A stretch of DNA of 64,000 nt from Caballeronia pedi (GCF_001544915.2 NZ_FCOE02000009.1:124001-188000), one strand, 5' to 3'; counted from the first letter of the stretch, positions 50,108 through 60,415 are shown. Notes: a model not told the origin generated them from the letters alone. Program-made: numbers and translations.

Positions 50108-50635
50108 TTACTTACCCTTTTTCTTCGGGGCAAGCACCATGATCATCTGACGCCCTTCCATCTTCGGCATCTGCTCGACCTGGCCGAATTCATCCAGATC
50201 CGTCTTCAGACGTTCGAGCATACGCATGCCAATTTCCTGGTGCGCCATTTCACGGCCGCGGAAACGCAACGTGATTTTCGTCTTGTCGCCGTCTTCGAGG
50301 AAGCGCGTGAGGTTGCGCAGCTTGACGTTGTAGTCACCGTCATCCGTGCCGGGGCGGAATTTGACTTCCTTCACCTGCACGATCTTCTGCTTCAACTTCG
50401 CTTCGTGCTGCTTCTTCGCTTCCGAATACTTGAACTTGCCGTAATCCATCAAACGGCAGACAGGCGGCGACGCCTGCGGCGCGATTTCGACGAGATCCAC
50501 GTCGAGCTGTTCCGATTGACGGAACGCTTCGGCCAGCTTCACGATTCCGAGCGGCTCGTTGTCCACTCCGACCAAGCGCACTTCCGGCGCGGTAATTTCA
50601 CCGTTGATGCGATGTGACGACTTATCAGTAGCGAT
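50108..50635 (-). CDS. infC: translation initiation factor IF-3, ATC start
   Basis: 175-residue factor that controls start-codon fidelity and subunit dissociation. Core: [74 protein letters not shown] standard ORF caller would begin at GTG 50581, missing 18 residues. The family N terminus [17 protein letters not shown] is encoded just upstream, starting at an ATC codon (50633-50635) with AGAGGAAACG before it. infC in E. coli uses AUU for autoregulation by IF-3; ATC fits the same scheme. Confidence 0.92.
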   Translation of the reverse strand: MATDKSSHRINGEITAPEVRLVGVDNEPLGIVKLAEAFRQSEQLDVDLVEIAPQASPPVCRLMDYGKFKYSEAKKQHEAKLKQKIVQVKEVKFRPGTDDGDYNVKLRNLTRFLEDGDKTKITLRFRGREMAHQEIGMRMLERLKTDLDEFGQVEQMPKMEGRQMIMVLAPKKKGK

Positions 50636-50655
50636 GTTACGTTTCCTCTAAAAAT
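50636..50655 (-). promoter_or_regulatory. ribosome-binding site that decides the infC ATC start
   Basis: On the minus strand AGAGGAAACGTAAC directly precedes the ATC at 50635, with about 9 nt between the AGAGGA core and the codon. No ATG, GTG or TTG is in a suitable position for this site. Confidence 0.8.
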
Positions 50656-50682
50656 GAAAAAACAAGCCGCGCTGCGAGTGAC

Positions 50683-52590
50683 TTACTTGAACGCCCGCAC
50701 TTCCTGCTGCAGACGTTCGAGGAATGCGTCGACCGGCATCACGCCCAGATCGACACCGCCACGAGCACGCACGGCCACGGTTTGCGCATCACGCTCCTTG
50801 TCCCCGACGACCAGCAAATACGGAACCTTTTGCAGCGTGTGCTCGCGTATTTTATAGCTAATCTTCTCGTTGCGCAAATCGGACTCCACTCTAAGCCCTT
50901 GTTTTTGCAACGATTGGGTCAGATTTCCGGCATATTCAGCCTGACTTTCAGCAATATTCAGCACAACAGCCTGGGTCGGCGCGAGCCACGGCGGCATTGC
51001 ACCGGCATGGTGCTCGATCAGAATGCCGAGAAAACGCTCCATCGACCCGACGATTGCGCGGTGAAGCATCACCGGACGGCGGCGGCTGTTGTCTTCCCCG
51101 ACATACTCCGCGCCGAGCCGCTCCGGCAGCACCATATCGAGCTGCAGCGTGCCGCATTGCCACGAACGGCCGAGCGCATCCTTGATGTGGTACTCAATCT
51201 TCGGACCGTAGAACGCGCCTTCGCCGGCGAGCTCCTCCCACTGCAGACCGCACGCGGTCAGCGCCTCGCGCAAGCCCTCTTCCGCGCGATCCCAGGTTTC
51301 ATCGGTGCCGGCGCGCTGTTCCGGGCGCAGCGACAGCTTGATGTCGATGTGATCGAAGCCGAAATCCTTGTACACGCTCATCGCGAGGGTGTTGAAGGCG
51401 ATCGATTCCGCGATGAACTGGTCCTCGGTACAGAAGATGTGCGCATCGTCCTGAACGAAGCCGCGCACGCGCATCAGGCCGTGCAGCGCGCCCGACGGCT
51501 CGTTGCGATGGCACGAACCGAATTCCGCGTAACGCAGCGGCAGATCGCGGTACGAACGCAGGCCGTGGTTGAACACCTGAACGTGACCGGGGCAGTTCAT
51601 CGGCTTGATGGCGTAGTCGCGCTTTTCGGACTCGGTCGTGAACATGTTTTCACGATAGTTCTGCCAGTGGCCCGACGCTTCCCAGAGCGAGCGGTCCATC
51701 ACCATCGGAGTCTTGATCTCGAGATAGCCGGCGTCGTTCACGCGACGGCGCATGTACTGCTCGACCTGCTGCCACAGCGACCAGCCCTTCGGATGCCAGA
51801 ACACCATGCCCGGCGCTTCGTCCTGCAGATGGAACAGGTCGAGCTGCTTGCCGAGCTTGCGATGATCGCGCTTTTCGGCTTCTTCGAGCATGTGCAGGTA
51901 CGCGTCCTGGTCTTCCTTCTTGGTCCAGGCGGTGCCGTAAATGCGCTGCAATTGCTCGTTCTTCGAATCGCCGCGCCAGTACGCGCCCGCGACCTTCATC
52001 AGCTTGAAGACCTTCAGCTTGCCGGTGGACGGCACATGCGGGCCGCGGCACAGATCGATGAAATTGCCGTGGCCATAAAGCCTGATCTCATCGCTTTCCG
52101 GGATCGATTCGATGATCTGCGCCTTGTACTGCTCGCCGATGCTCTTGAAGTACTCGACCGCCTCGTTGCGCGACACGACGCGGCGCGACACCGGCTCGTC
52201 TTTCTTCGCGAGTTCCTGCATGCGCTTTTCGATCTTCTCGAGATCTTCGGGCGTAAAGGGGCGGCTGTACGAGAAGTCGTAATAGAACCCGTTGTCGATG
52301 ACCGGCCCGATGGTCACCTGCGCTTCGGGAAACAGATCCTTCACCGCATACGCCAGCAAGTGCGCGGTCGAGTGACGCACGACATCGACGCCTTCCGGGT
52401 CTTTGTCCGTGACGATGGCAAGCGACGAATCCTTGTCGATCAGAAACGAGGTGTCGACGAGTTCGCCATTGAGCTTGCCGGCGAGCGCCGCCTTGGCGAG
52501 GCCCGCGCCGATCGATGCCGCGACTTCCGCGACGGTCACCGGGTGGTCGTATTGTCGGACCGACCCATCAGGCAAACGTACCGAAACCAT
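50683..52590 (-). CDS. thrS: threonyl-tRNA synthetase
   Basis: 635-residue class II synthetase. Domains: TGS (1-62), editing N2 domain with the zinc-type [11 protein letters not shown] motif, catalytic core with [13 protein letters not shown] (Cys of the zinc site), motif 2 near [17 protein letters not shown], motif 3 near [18 protein letters not shown], and the C-terminal anticodon domain. ATG 52590 follows TTGGAGAACGAT; the upstream in-frame ATG at 52638 is not needed. 47 bp before infC, first of the translation cluster. Confidence 0.97.
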   Translation of the reverse strand: MVSVRLPDGSVRQYDHPVTVAEVAASIGAGLAKAALAGKLNGELVDTSFLIDKDSSLAIVTDKDPEGVDVVRHSTAHLLAYAVKDLFPEAQVTIGPVIDNGFYYDFSYSRPFTPEDLEKIEKRMQELAKKDEPVSRRVVSRNEAVEYFKSIGEQYKAQIIESIPESDEIRLYGHGNFIDLCRGPHVPSTGKLKVFKLMKVAGAYWRGDSKNEQLQRIYGTAWTKKEDQDAYLHMLEEAEKRDHRKLGKQLDLFHLQDEAPGMVFWHPKGWSLWQQVEQYMRRRVNDAGYLEIKTPMVMDRSLWEASGHWQNYRENMFTTESEKRDYAIKPMNCPGHVQVFNHGLRSYRDLPLRYAEFGSCHRNEPSGALHGLMRVRGFVQDDAHIFCTEDQFIAESIAFNTLAMSVYKDFGFDHIDIKLSLRPEQRAGTDETWDRAEEGLREALTACGLQWEELAGEGAFYGPKIEYHIKDALGRSWQCGTLQLDMVLPERLGAEYVGEDNSRRRPVMLHRAIVGSMERFLGILIEHHAGAMPPWLAPTQAVVLNIAESQAEYAGNLTQSLQKQGLRVESDLRNEKISYKIREHTLQKVPYLLVVGDKERDAQTVAVRARGGVDLGVMPVDAFLERLQQEVRAFK

Positions 52591-52671
52591 ATCGTTCTCC
52601 AAGACGCTCCGCGCATGCCGAGCGATTCGATTAAGCATTGCCGCGCGACTTCATTTCAGAAATCGCAAGGC

Positions 52672-52707
52672 AAAAAAAATGCGGCCCCGCTATCGAGGGG
52701 CCGCATT
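52672..52707 (-). terminator. terminator upstream of thrS
   Basis: AATGCGGCCCC (52678-52688) pairs with GGGGCCGCATT (52697-52707), 8-nt loop; on the minus strand the hairpin is followed by an 8-T tract. It lies about 82 bp before thrS and 170 bp after tRNA-Val, so it ends the tRNA transcript or attenuates thrS. Confidence 0.88.
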
Positions 52708-52876
52708 CACTTTTCACACATACCGCGAAACAATTTGGCAGAAGGCGAAATAGGTCCTCGACTAGCGTCGCTCCGAATGTGTTTCGGTCAACGTTCGACG
52801 TGCCATTTCTTTTCGCCTTTTGCGCTGAGCGCTTCTTGCGGTTCGAAACTCCGGTGAACCGCAGTTTCTGTTTCGT

Positions 52877-52953
52877 TGGTAGGCTCGATTGGACTCGAAC
52901 CAACGACCCCCACCATGTCAAGGTGGTGCTCTAACCAGCTGAGCTACGAGCCT
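52877..52953 (-). tRNA. tRNA-Val(GAC)
   Basis: 77-nt cloverleaf with encoded CCA. Acceptor AGGCTCG pairs with CGAGCCT; anticodon stem CCACC/GGTGG encloses TTGACAT, so the anticodon is GAC (codons GUC, GUU). The T-arm GTTGGTTCGAGTCCAAT is canonical. It lies between relA and thrS, both read in the same direction. Confidence 0.97.
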
Positions 52954-53050
52954 GAAAGAAGTGAGATTATATGGAGCGTTTCGGATCTTGGCAAGTGCTT
53001 ATCTTCAGAAAAATCGAAAATATTCGCCGATCCGTTCAACATCCCGCCGA

Positions 53051-55273
53051 TCACGCACGCCGCGACGCGCGAATCACACCTTGTATCTCACCGAGCAGCG
53101 TGCACGCACGCTGAATCTGCGCTGCGTTCGATACTTCCACGGTGAACTGCATATACGCGATATTCCTGCGGCTCTGGCTTTTCACGCCGATCACGTTGAT
53201 TTTCTCGCGCGCGAACACTTCGGAGATATCGCGCAGCAAGCCCTGCCGGTCCGCTGACTCGACCGACAGATCCACCGGATACACCGATGATCCGCGCCCG
53301 TTCATCACTTCGGCGGACCATGTCGTGTGCAGCACGCGCTCGGGCGAGCGCTGGGCCATGCGCTCGAAGGTCGCGCAATCGGTGCGGTGAATCGACATGC
53401 CCTTGCCACGCGTGACGAAGCCCGCGATCGGATCGGGCGGCGCCGGACGGCAGCAGCGCGCAAGCTGCGTAAGCAACGCATCGACGCCGACGACCAGCAC
53501 GCCCGTCGACGCGCCATGCGCGACGCTCTGCCCGCTGCTGCGCTTTTCGAACTGCTCGGGCGCTTCGGGCTCGGGCTCGGGCGGCGGCGCATCGGAGAGC
53601 GCCTGTTCGATGTGGCGCAGACTGAACTCTTCCTTCGCGACGACCGCGTAGAGATCCTCGGGCGTCTTGAAGCCGAGCTTCGCCGCCAGTTGTTCGAGGC
53701 TGACCGAGGTCTTCCCTTCGCGCTGCAAGGTCTTTTCGACGATCGTCCGGCCCGCCGCGATGTTCTCCGCCGCGTCCGCCGCGAGGAACCACGAACGCAC
53801 CTTCTGCCGCGCGCGCCCGCTTTGCAGATAGCCGAGTTGCGGATTGAGCCAGTCGCGCGACGGCCCGCCCTCCTTCACCGCGACGATCTCGACCGTCTGG
53901 CCGTTCTGCAGCGGTGTATTGAGTGGCACCATTGCGCCGTCGACGCGCGCGCCGCGGCAACGATGTCCCAGCTCACTGTGCAGGTGATACGCAAAATCGA
54001 CGGCAGTCGCGCCCTGCGGCAACGCGATGACGCGCGCCTGCGGCGTCAGCACGTAGATATGGTCGTCGTCGAGCGTGGCGTCGCGCAGATGTTGCCAGCC
54101 CGGCGGCTCGCCTTCGACATCGTCCTTCCACGCGAGCAACTGGCGCAGCCACGCGATCTTCTCGTCGTATTTCTCGTTCGCCGTCACCTGGCCCGCATAG
54201 CCGCGCGTGCCGGCCTCCTTGTAGCGCCAGTGCGCAGCCACGCCGTATTCGGCGAACTGATGCATCTCCTGCGTGCGGATCTGCACTTCGAACGCGCGCC
54301 CGTCGTCGCCGATCACGACCGTGTGCAACGACATATATCCGTTCGGCTTGGGTCGCGAGATGTAGTCGTCGAACTCGCGCGGGACCGGCTGCCACAGGTT
54401 GTGCACGATGCCGAGCACGGTATAGCAGTCCTTGATATCGCCGACAATCACGCGGAACGCGCGCACGTCGTTCAGCTCGGCGAAGTCGAGATGCTTGCCG
54501 CGCATCTTCTTCCAGATGCTGTAGATGTGCTTCGGCCGCCCGCTCACGTCGGCCTTGATGTGCGCGGTGTCGAGTTCCTTCTGCAGACGCGCGATCGCCT
54601 CGGTCACATAAGTTTCGCGCTCGACGCGCTTTTCATCGAGCAGCTTGGCGATGCGCTTGTAGGTGACCGGATCCTGGAAGCGGAACGAGAGATCCTCGAG
54701 TTCCCACTTCAGTTGCCAGATGCCGAGCCGGTTGGCGAGCGGCGCGTAGATTTCTAGCGTCTCGCGCGGCACGTCCGGCGACGGCTCGGTCTTGTGCGCG
54801 GCGTGATAACGCAGCGTCTGCACGCGCGACGCAAGCCTGATGAGCACGACGCGGATGTCCTGCGCGAACGCGAGCAACATCTTGCGCAGCGCCTCGACTT
54901 GCGCGCGGCGCGCGGCCTGCGCATCGCGCGTGTTCTCGGGCAGTTCCGCGAGCGTCGCGCGCGAGCTCACGGAGCCCAGCCGCAGGAGCTTGCGCACATC
55001 GCCGACGAGCCGCTGCACTTCCGGACCGAAACGCTCGGCGATGACCTTGTCCGGATCGTCGAGATGCGGCGCGAGCACGAACAGCGCCGCGGCGGCGACG
55101 GCATGCGAATCGACGTTGAGCGTCTGCATGATGCGCGCGGTGCCGACCGCGTGATCGGCGAGCGACTCGCCCGTCGAGACGCGCGCGTCCCCGGCGCGCT
55201 CGCGCACGAACGCGAGCGCGTCGTCGATGGACGGCTCGGGCAGCATTTCGGCGCGGACGGCGGTCTCGGTCAT
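53051..55273 (-). CDS. relA: (p)ppGpp synthetase, RelA type
   Basis: 740-residue long RSH protein. Order: pseudo-hydrolase domain, synthetase domain (RPKHIYSIWKKM near 244; PNGYMSLHTVV near 310), TGS (DHIYVLTPQARVIALPQGATAVDFAY near 410), helical region and C-terminal ACT domain (VDLSVESADRQGLLRDISEVF). The HD dyad of hydrolases is absent: where SpoT has the HDxxED motif this has LFVLAPHLDD. So it is a RelA-like synthetase activated by uncharged tRNA on ribosomes; SpoT must be elsewhere. Its 3' end is 97 bp from tRNA-Val. Confidence 0.94.
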   Translation of the reverse strand: MTETAVRAEMLPEPSIDDALAFVRERAGDARVSTGESLADHAVGTARIMQTLNVDSHAVAAAALFVLAPHLDDPDKVIAERFGPEVQRLVGDVRKLLRLGSVSSRATLAELPENTRDAQAARRAQVEALRKMLLAFAQDIRVVLIRLASRVQTLRYHAAHKTEPSPDVPRETLEIYAPLANRLGIWQLKWELEDLSFRFQDPVTYKRIAKLLDEKRVERETYVTEAIARLQKELDTAHIKADVSGRPKHIYSIWKKMRGKHLDFAELNDVRAFRVIVGDIKDCYTVLGIVHNLWQPVPREFDDYISRPKPNGYMSLHTVVIGDDGRAFEVQIRTQEMHQFAEYGVAAHWRYKEAGTRGYAGQVTANEKYDEKIAWLRQLLAWKDDVEGEPPGWQHLRDATLDDDHIYVLTPQARVIALPQGATAVDFAYHLHSELGHRCRGARVDGAMVPLNTPLQNGQTVEIVAVKEGGPSRDWLNPQLGYLQSGRARQKVRSWFLAADAAENIAAGRTIVEKTLQREGKTSVSLEQLAAKLGFKTPEDLYAVVAKEEFSLRHIEQALSDAPPPEPEPEAPEQFEKRSSGQSVAHGASTGVLVVGVDALLTQLARCCRPAPPDPIAGFVTRGKGMSIHRTDCATFERMAQRSPERVLHTTWSAEVMNGRGSSVYPVDLSVESADRQGLLRDISEVFAREKINVIGVKSQSRRNIAYMQFTVEVSNAAQIQRACTLLGEIQGVIRASRRA

Positions 55274-55308
55274 GCGGGCAATGCGACGACTTCAGGCGAA
55301 GCAGTCGA

Positions 55309-55662
55309 TCAGCTGCGTTGAGCTGCGATCACGACGATTTCGACGAGGCACGCGGGATTGGCCAGCTTCGACTCGACCGTGGCGCGCGGCGGCGTGTTGC
55401 CAGCAGCGACCCACGAATCCCACACCGCGTTCATGCCGGGGAAGTGAATCATGTCCGAGATGTAGATCTGCACCGACAGCAGATGCGACTTGTCGCTGTT
55501 CGCCTCTTCGAGCAAGCGGTCGATGTGGCCGAGCACTTCACGCGTCTGACCGGTGATGTCCTGCTCCGTGTCTTCCGCGATCTGGCCGGCGAGATACACC
55601 GTGCCGTTGTGGATCGCGATCTCGGAAAGGCGCGGGCCGACGTGATGACGAATGACTGCCAT
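55309..55662 (-). CDS. RidA family protein
   Basis: 117-residue YjgF/YER057c/UK114 protein. Seen: GTVYLAGQIAEDTEQDITGQTREVLGHID and the late RATVESKLANPACLVEIVVIA, with the conserved Arg that holds the carboxylate in RidA (imine/enamine deaminase). It carries RATVE rather than RAxV, so it may belong to a RidA subfamily. ATG 55662 is the family start. It is 35 bp upstream of relA and probably cotranscribed with it. Confidence 0.9.
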   Translation of the reverse strand: MAVIRHHVGPRLSEIAIHNGTVYLAGQIAEDTEQDITGQTREVLGHIDRLLEEANSDKSHLLSVQIYISDMIHFPGMNAVWDSWVAAGNTPPRATVESKLANPACLVEIVVIAAQRS

Positions 55663-55725
55663 TGTGTGTTCCTGATCAATGAATGATGAAAAAACGGGCA
55701 CCAGCGACGCACGCCCAGCCCAATA

Positions 55726-56646
55726 TTATGCCCCGCTGCCGCCATGTTCGAGAAAGAACCCCCTGGCGACGGCGATTTGATCCTCGACAAGAAAGGCCGG
55801 CGCATGCCCCGCGCCCGGAATCTCGGCGCTCGTCACGGCCTGGCCTTTTTCGACCATCTGCGCGACCGTCTCACGCGACAGCAAATCCGAAGTCTCGCCG
55901 CGCACGACGAGCACCGGCGTCCTGATCGACGCGAGCGAGTGCCACAGGAACGCTTCGCCGGCGGCGTTCTGTTCGTCGGTCGCCGACGTGAAAGGCGTCG
56001 CGATGCCCGGGTCGTAGCGAAAGCCCCACGCGCCATCGCGTTCGTGCAGCAGCGGCGTGTTGATGCTGGCCCACTCCGCGTCCGTCAGCGGCCCGAACGA
56101 CGACGCGAGCGCCGCCGCGTGACGCACGCCCTCATCGAGCGAAGCGAAGCGCGCCGGCTTGCCGAGATAATCGCCGATGCGCTGAAGCGCGATCGGCTCG
56201 ATATGCGGCCCGACGTCGTTGAGCAGCATCCTCCTGATCGGCGTGTTCGGCAGCCCGCCGAGCGCCATGCCGATGAGCCCGCCCATCGACGTGCCGAACC
56301 AGTCCACCGTCTCCACGTTCAGGCGCGCGACCAGCGTGACCATATCGGCGACATATTGCGCCACGCCGTAGTAGCGCGGATCGGCCAGCCAGTCGGACAG
56401 GCCACGCCCGACCACATCCGGACACACCACGCGATAGTCGTGCGAGAACGCCTGCGCGAGCTTGTCGAAGTCGCGGCCCGAGCGCGTCAAACCATGCACG
56501 CAGAGCAGCACGCGCGGATTCGCCGGATCGCCCCATTCCGTATAGGCCATGCGATGCAGACCCGCCGGGCTCGCACATTGCACGAAGCGCTGGCGCGGCT
56601 CGCTCAGATCGGAATGCACTGCTTCGACGACGATGGATGCGGTCAT
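55726..56646 (-). CDS. alpha/beta-fold hydrolase
   Basis: 306-residue alpha/beta hydrolase. Seen: VLLCVHGLTRSGRDFDKLAQAF (HG oxyanion), CPDVVGRGLSDWL, nucleophile elbow FGTSMGGLIGMAL, VVRGETSDLLSRE (Asp) and GAGHAPAFL (His). An epoxide hydrolase, haloalkane dehalogenase or ester hydrolase role is possible; substrate unknown. ATG 56646 is downstream of a larger open frame; upstream residues are not family-like. Confidence 0.85.
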   Translation of the reverse strand: MTASIVVEAVHSDLSEPRQRFVQCASPAGLHRMAYTEWGDPANPRVLLCVHGLTRSGRDFDKLAQAFSHDYRVVCPDVVGRGLSDWLADPRYYGVAQYVADMVTLVARLNVETVDWFGTSMGGLIGMALGGLPNTPIRRMLLNDVGPHIEPIALQRIGDYLGKPARFASLDEGVRHAAALASSFGPLTDAEWASINTPLLHERDGAWGFRYDPGIATPFTSATDEQNAAGEAFLWHSLASIRTPVLVVRGETSDLLSRETVAQMVEKGQAVTSAEIPGAGHAPAFLVEDQIAVARGFFLEHGGSGA

Positions 56647-56762
56647 GGAGAGATCCTCATGGGAAGTGTCCAAACGATTGTAAAGCCCATCAGCCCTGAT
56701 CGAGCGGAGCCTGGCCGAATGGACGACCCCACTCGCGCGCAACGCAGATGCGGCCACGCGTG

Positions 56763-56801
56763 CAAAAACAAAGCGGGCGAAGCTTCAACAGCTTCGCCCG
56801 C
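56763..56801 (-). terminator. terminator after scoB
   Basis: A perfect 12-bp stem GCGGGCGAAGCT/AGCTTCGCCCGC (56773-56784 with 56790-56801), 5-nt loop; on the minus strand followed by TTTGTTTTT. 49 bp beyond the scoB stop. Confidence 0.9.
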
Positions 56802-56849
56802 CCCGGTCCGCGCTCACGCCGCACGAGCGGCGTTCAGGTCACATCGCGC

Positions 56850-57491
56850 TCACTTCACGCTCGTAACATCGAGCGGCGCGCCCGTCTTCTTCTGAATTTC
56901 CTCGACGCTCACGCCGTCGGCCAGTTCGACGAGCTTCAGGCCGTTGTCGGTGACGTCGATCACGCCGAGGTCGGTGATGATGCGATCCACGACGCCCACG
57001 CCCGTCAGCGGCAGCGTGCATTCGTCGAGAATCTTGTGCTGGTCGCCCTTCGCGACGTGTTCCATCAGCACGACGACCTTCTTGACGCCAGCGACGAGGT
57101 CCATCGCGCCGCCCATGCCCTTGATCATCTTGCCGGGAATCATCCAGTTCGCGAGATCGCCCTTCTTGCTGATCTGCATCGCGCCGAGGATCGCCAGGTT
57201 GATGTGGCCGCCGCGGATCATCGCGAACGAATCCGCCGACGAAAAGATCGACGAGCCCGGCAACGTGGTCACGGTCTGCTTGCCGGCGTTGATGAGGTCG
57301 GCGTCGACTTCGTCTTCATACGGCGACGGGCCGATGCCCAGCAGGCCGTTTTCCGATTGCAGCCACACTTCCATGCCGTCCGGCACGTGATTGGCGACGA
57401 GCGTCGGCAAGCCGATGCCGAGGTTCACGTAGAAGCCGTCCTGCAGTTCCTTCGCCGCGCGCGCGGCCATCTGGTCACGAGTCCAAGCCAT
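56850..57491 (-). CDS. scoB: 3-oxoacid CoA-transferase subunit B
   Basis: 213-residue beta subunit with the catalytic Glu in [10 protein letters not shown], plus [15 protein letters not shown] and [15 protein letters not shown]. The type converts acetoacetate with succinyl-CoA. It is 2 bp after scoA. Compare pcaJ at 37902-38558, its paralogue. Confidence 0.93.
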   Translation of the reverse strand: MAWTRDQMAARAAKELQDGFYVNLGIGLPTLVANHVPDGMEVWLQSENGLLGIGPSPYEDEVDADLINAGKQTVTTLPGSSIFSSADSFAMIRGGHINLAILGAMQISKKGDLANWMIPGKMIKGMGGAMDLVAGVKKVVVLMEHVAKGDQHKILDECTLPLTGVGVVDRIITDLGVIDVTDNGLKLVELADGVSVEEIQKKTGAPLDVTSVK

Positions 57492-57493
57492 GA

Positions 57494-58198
57494 TTACGCT
57501 CCTTTCGCGCGGACGATACGTTGTTCGATGCGCTTTTCCGGATGCGCATTCAGGACGAGGCGCTGCACGAAGATGCCGGGCGTATGAATCATGTCCGGAT
57601 CGAGTTCGCCCGTCTCGACGATCTCTTCCACTTCGGCGACGGTGATCTTGCCGGCCATCGCGCACATCGGGTTGAAGTTGCGCGCCGTGCGGCGGTAGAT
57701 CAGATTGCCGGACTTGTCGGCTTTCCATGCCTTCACGATACCGACGTCCGCCGTCAGCGAATGTTCGAGCACGTAGTGGTTCTCGCCGAACTGGCGCGTT
57801 TCCTTGCCGTCGGCGATCACGGTGCCGAAGCCGGTGTTCGTGAAGAACGCCGGAATGCCCGAGCCGCCCGCGCGCAGTTTCTCGGCGAGCGTGCCTTGCG
57901 GCGTGAATTCGAGTTCGAGTTCGCCGGCGAGATATTGCCGCTCGAACTCCTTGTTTTCGCCGACGTACGACGAAATCATCTTCTTGATCTGGCGCGTTTC
58001 GAGCAGCAGACCGAGGCCGAAGCCATCGACGCCCGCGTTATTGCTGATGCAGGTGATGTCCTTCACGCCGGTGTCGCGCAGCGCGGCGATGAGCGCTTCG
58101 GGAATGCCGCACAGCCCGAAACCGCCGACGGCGAACGTCTGCCCGTCCTTGACGATGTCCTCGAGCGCGGCTTTCGCGCTGGGATAGACCTTGTTCAT
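57494..58198 (-). CDS. scoA: 3-oxoacid CoA-transferase subunit A
   Basis: 234-residue alpha subunit, partner of ScoB. Seen: [82 protein letters not shown] precedes ATG 58198. The scoAB pair resembles succinyl-CoA:acetoacetate CoA-transferases of ketone-body use. The divergent PAS-LuxR gene is probably its regulator. Confidence 0.93.
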   Translation of the reverse strand: MNKVYPSAKAALEDIVKDGQTFAVGGFGLCGIPEALIAALRDTGVKDITCISNNAGVDGFGLGLLLETRQIKKMISSYVGENKEFERQYLAGELELEFTPQGTLAEKLRAGGSGIPAFFTNTGFGTVIADGKETRQFGENHYVLEHSLTADVGIVKAWKADKSGNLIYRRTARNFNPMCAMAGKITVAEVEEIVETGELDPDMIHTPGIFVQRLVLNAHPEKRIEQRIVRAKGA

Positions 58199-58419
58199 CT
58201 GAGTGTCCCTTCCATGTTGAAACCAACTGAAAATCGGCTTTTTGATGCCGCTGATTCGCTGTTACGCGCGCTTCACGCGGCCTTTTGGCGTGACAAGAGA
58301 GTACTTTGCCCACTCGATCCGGCACAATACGCAAAAATACATAAGTCATTGCCCGCGCATGTTTGGTTCCCGGCGTCTTTTGGCCGCGAAACGCCAGGCG
58401 AGCGCGCGCCCGATCTCTC

Positions 58420-58965
58420 ATGCAAGCACTGGATTATCAAACCGCGTTCCATCTCGCGCCCGTCGGGCTCGTGCTTTCGCGCGAGCGCACCATCGAGGAC
58501 TGCAACGAACAGCTATGCGCGATCTTCGGGAACGCGCGCGAGGCGCTCATCGGCAAATCGTTCGAGGTGCTGTATCCGTCGCCGGACGAGTTCGCGCGCA
58601 TCGGCGAGCGCATTGCCGCGCACATCAGCAAGGAAGGCACGTACAGCGACGACCGCATCATGAAGCGCAAGAACGGTGAACTGTTCTGGTGCCACGTGAC
58701 CGGACGCGCGCTCGATCAGGGCGCGCCGCATGCGGCGGGCGTGTGGACGTTCGAGGATCTGAGCGCGACGCGGCGGGTTGCGATCGAACTGACGCCGCGC
58801 GAGCGGGAAATCGCCGCGCAGCTCGTGATGGGCAAGACGAGCAAGCAGATCGGCCGCGTGCTCGAAATCAGCCCGCGCACGGTGGATATCTACCGCGCGC
58901 GGCTCATGAGGAAGTACGACACGGGCAACGCCACCGAACTGCTACAGCGGTTGCTCGGCAGCTGA
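58420..58965 (+). CDS. PAS-LuxR single-domain regulator
   Basis: 181-residue protein: a PAS domain (FHLAPVGLVLSRERTIEDCNEQLCAIFG, IMKRKNGELFWCHVTGRAL) followed by a LuxR/GerE HTH (LTPREREIAAQLVMGKTSKQIGRVLEISPRTVDIYRARLMRKY). There is no receiver domain, so the PAS part senses an internal cue. ATG 58420 chosen by the PAS start. Divergent from scoAB by 221 bp, so regulation of ketone-body or acetoacetate use is likely by position. Confidence 0.88.
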   Translation: MQALDYQTAFHLAPVGLVLSRERTIEDCNEQLCAIFGNAREALIGKSFEVLYPSPDEFARIGERIAAHISKEGTYSDDRIMKRKNGELFWCHVTGRALDQGAPHAAGVWTFEDLSATRRVAIELTPREREIAAQLVMGKTSKQIGRVLEISPRTVDIYRARLMRKYDTGNATELLQRLLGS

Positions 58966-58974
58966 CATGCACGC

Positions 58975-59412
<438 letters not shown>

Positions 59413-59439
59413 TGCTTGCGGTTGGAAGAAAAGCGATGT

Positions 59440-60213
59440 TCAAAGCGAAAAACCATCGTCCGCCGAGATCACCGAGCCATTCATGAACTGCGATTCGTCG
59501 GCGGCGAGCAGCAGAAGCAGGCCGTCGAGATCGTTCGGCGAGCCTACACGGCGGCGCGGCAGCATCGAAACGAGCTTCTGCCCCTGCTCGGTTTTCCAGT
59601 GATGGTGATTGATCTCGGTGTCGATGTAACCCGGGCAGATCGCGTTGACGTTGATGCCGTGGCGGCCCCATTCGAGCGCCATCGCCTTCGTCATCTGCAC
59701 GACGGCGGCCTTGCTCATCGCATAGAGGCCGATTTGCGGAAACACGCGCAAGCCCGCCACGGACGCCACGTTGATGATGCGGTAAGCGGGCTTGGGCGCG
59801 CCGTTACCGCGCATGATCATGCGCTTGGCGACCTCCTGCGCGACGAAAAACGCGCCGCGCACGTTCGTGCCGAACACGAACTCGAAGTCCGCGGGCGTGA
59901 CGTCCGTCAGCTTCTGCGTGGTCGACACGCCCGAGTTATTCACGAGGATGTCGATGGTACCCGCTTCCGTTTCCGCGTGCGCGACCGCCGCCTTGATGCT
60001 CTGATAGTCGGTCACGTCGAGCGACACGACATGCGCGGCGCCGCCCGACGACTCGATTTCGGCGCGCAACTCCTTGAGCCGCTCCGTGCGGCGGCTCGCG
60101 AGCACCACCTTGGCGCCCGCCTGCGACAGCACCTGCGCGAAACGCTTGCCCAAACCGCTGGACGCGCCGGTGATCAGCGCGACCTTGCCTTCCAGGTTGA
60201 TCGAACGGCCCAT
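59440..60213 (-). CDS. short-chain dehydrogenase/reductase
   Basis: 257-residue classical SDR. Seen: VALITGASSGLGKRFAQVL (cofactor), LVNNSGVS, the catalytic Ser in INVASVAG and YAMSK, and ICPGYIDTEI. A 3-hydroxyacyl-CoA dehydrogenase or FabG-like reductase is possible. It shares a divergent control region with etfD, which has a palindrome, so a role in fatty-acid oxidation is inferred. Confidence 0.9.
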   Translation of the reverse strand: MGRSINLEGKVALITGASSGLGKRFAQVLSQAGAKVVLASRRTERLKELRAEIESSGGAAHVVSLDVTDYQSIKAAVAHAETEAGTIDILVNNSGVSTTQKLTDVTPADFEFVFGTNVRGAFFVAQEVAKRMIMRGNGAPKPAYRIINVASVAGLRVFPQIGLYAMSKAAVVQMTKAMALEWGRHGINVNAICPGYIDTEINHHHWKTEQGQKLVSMLPRRRVGSPNDLDGLLLLLAADESQFMNGSVISADDGFSL

Positions 60214-60310
60214 TGTGCTTCCTTGTTCTGTGGTTAACTCAGCCCTGGCTGGCGCGGGGCGCGATGCGGGGCTGTAAGCGTCGACACCGATGGCGCGGGT
60301 GCCGTGAATA

Positions 60311-60328
60311 TTAGTACGATCGTGCTAA
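60311..60328. promoter_or_regulatory. operator candidate TTAGTACGATCGTGCTAA
   Basis: An 18-bp palindrome with one mismatched pair (T/G at positions 5 and 14), in the SDR/etfD interval, 88 bp before the etfD start. The TTAG-N10-CTAA shape is like TetR-family sites that control acyl-CoA oxidation genes in betaproteobacteria, as I remember them. Confidence 0.6.
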
Positions 60329-60415
60329 ATTGGCGAGCTTCGGTTGCAGCCTGCTTAACCTTCGCTGAAAATACGCGATCCCGAAAGGGCATTCTAACGG
60401 TACATAGGAGCATTG

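Noticed and set aside
50782..52857. 691-residue plus-strand frame opposite thrS
   Set aside because: Antisense shadow of thrS and its leader; no domain, and it crosses a terminator hairpin.
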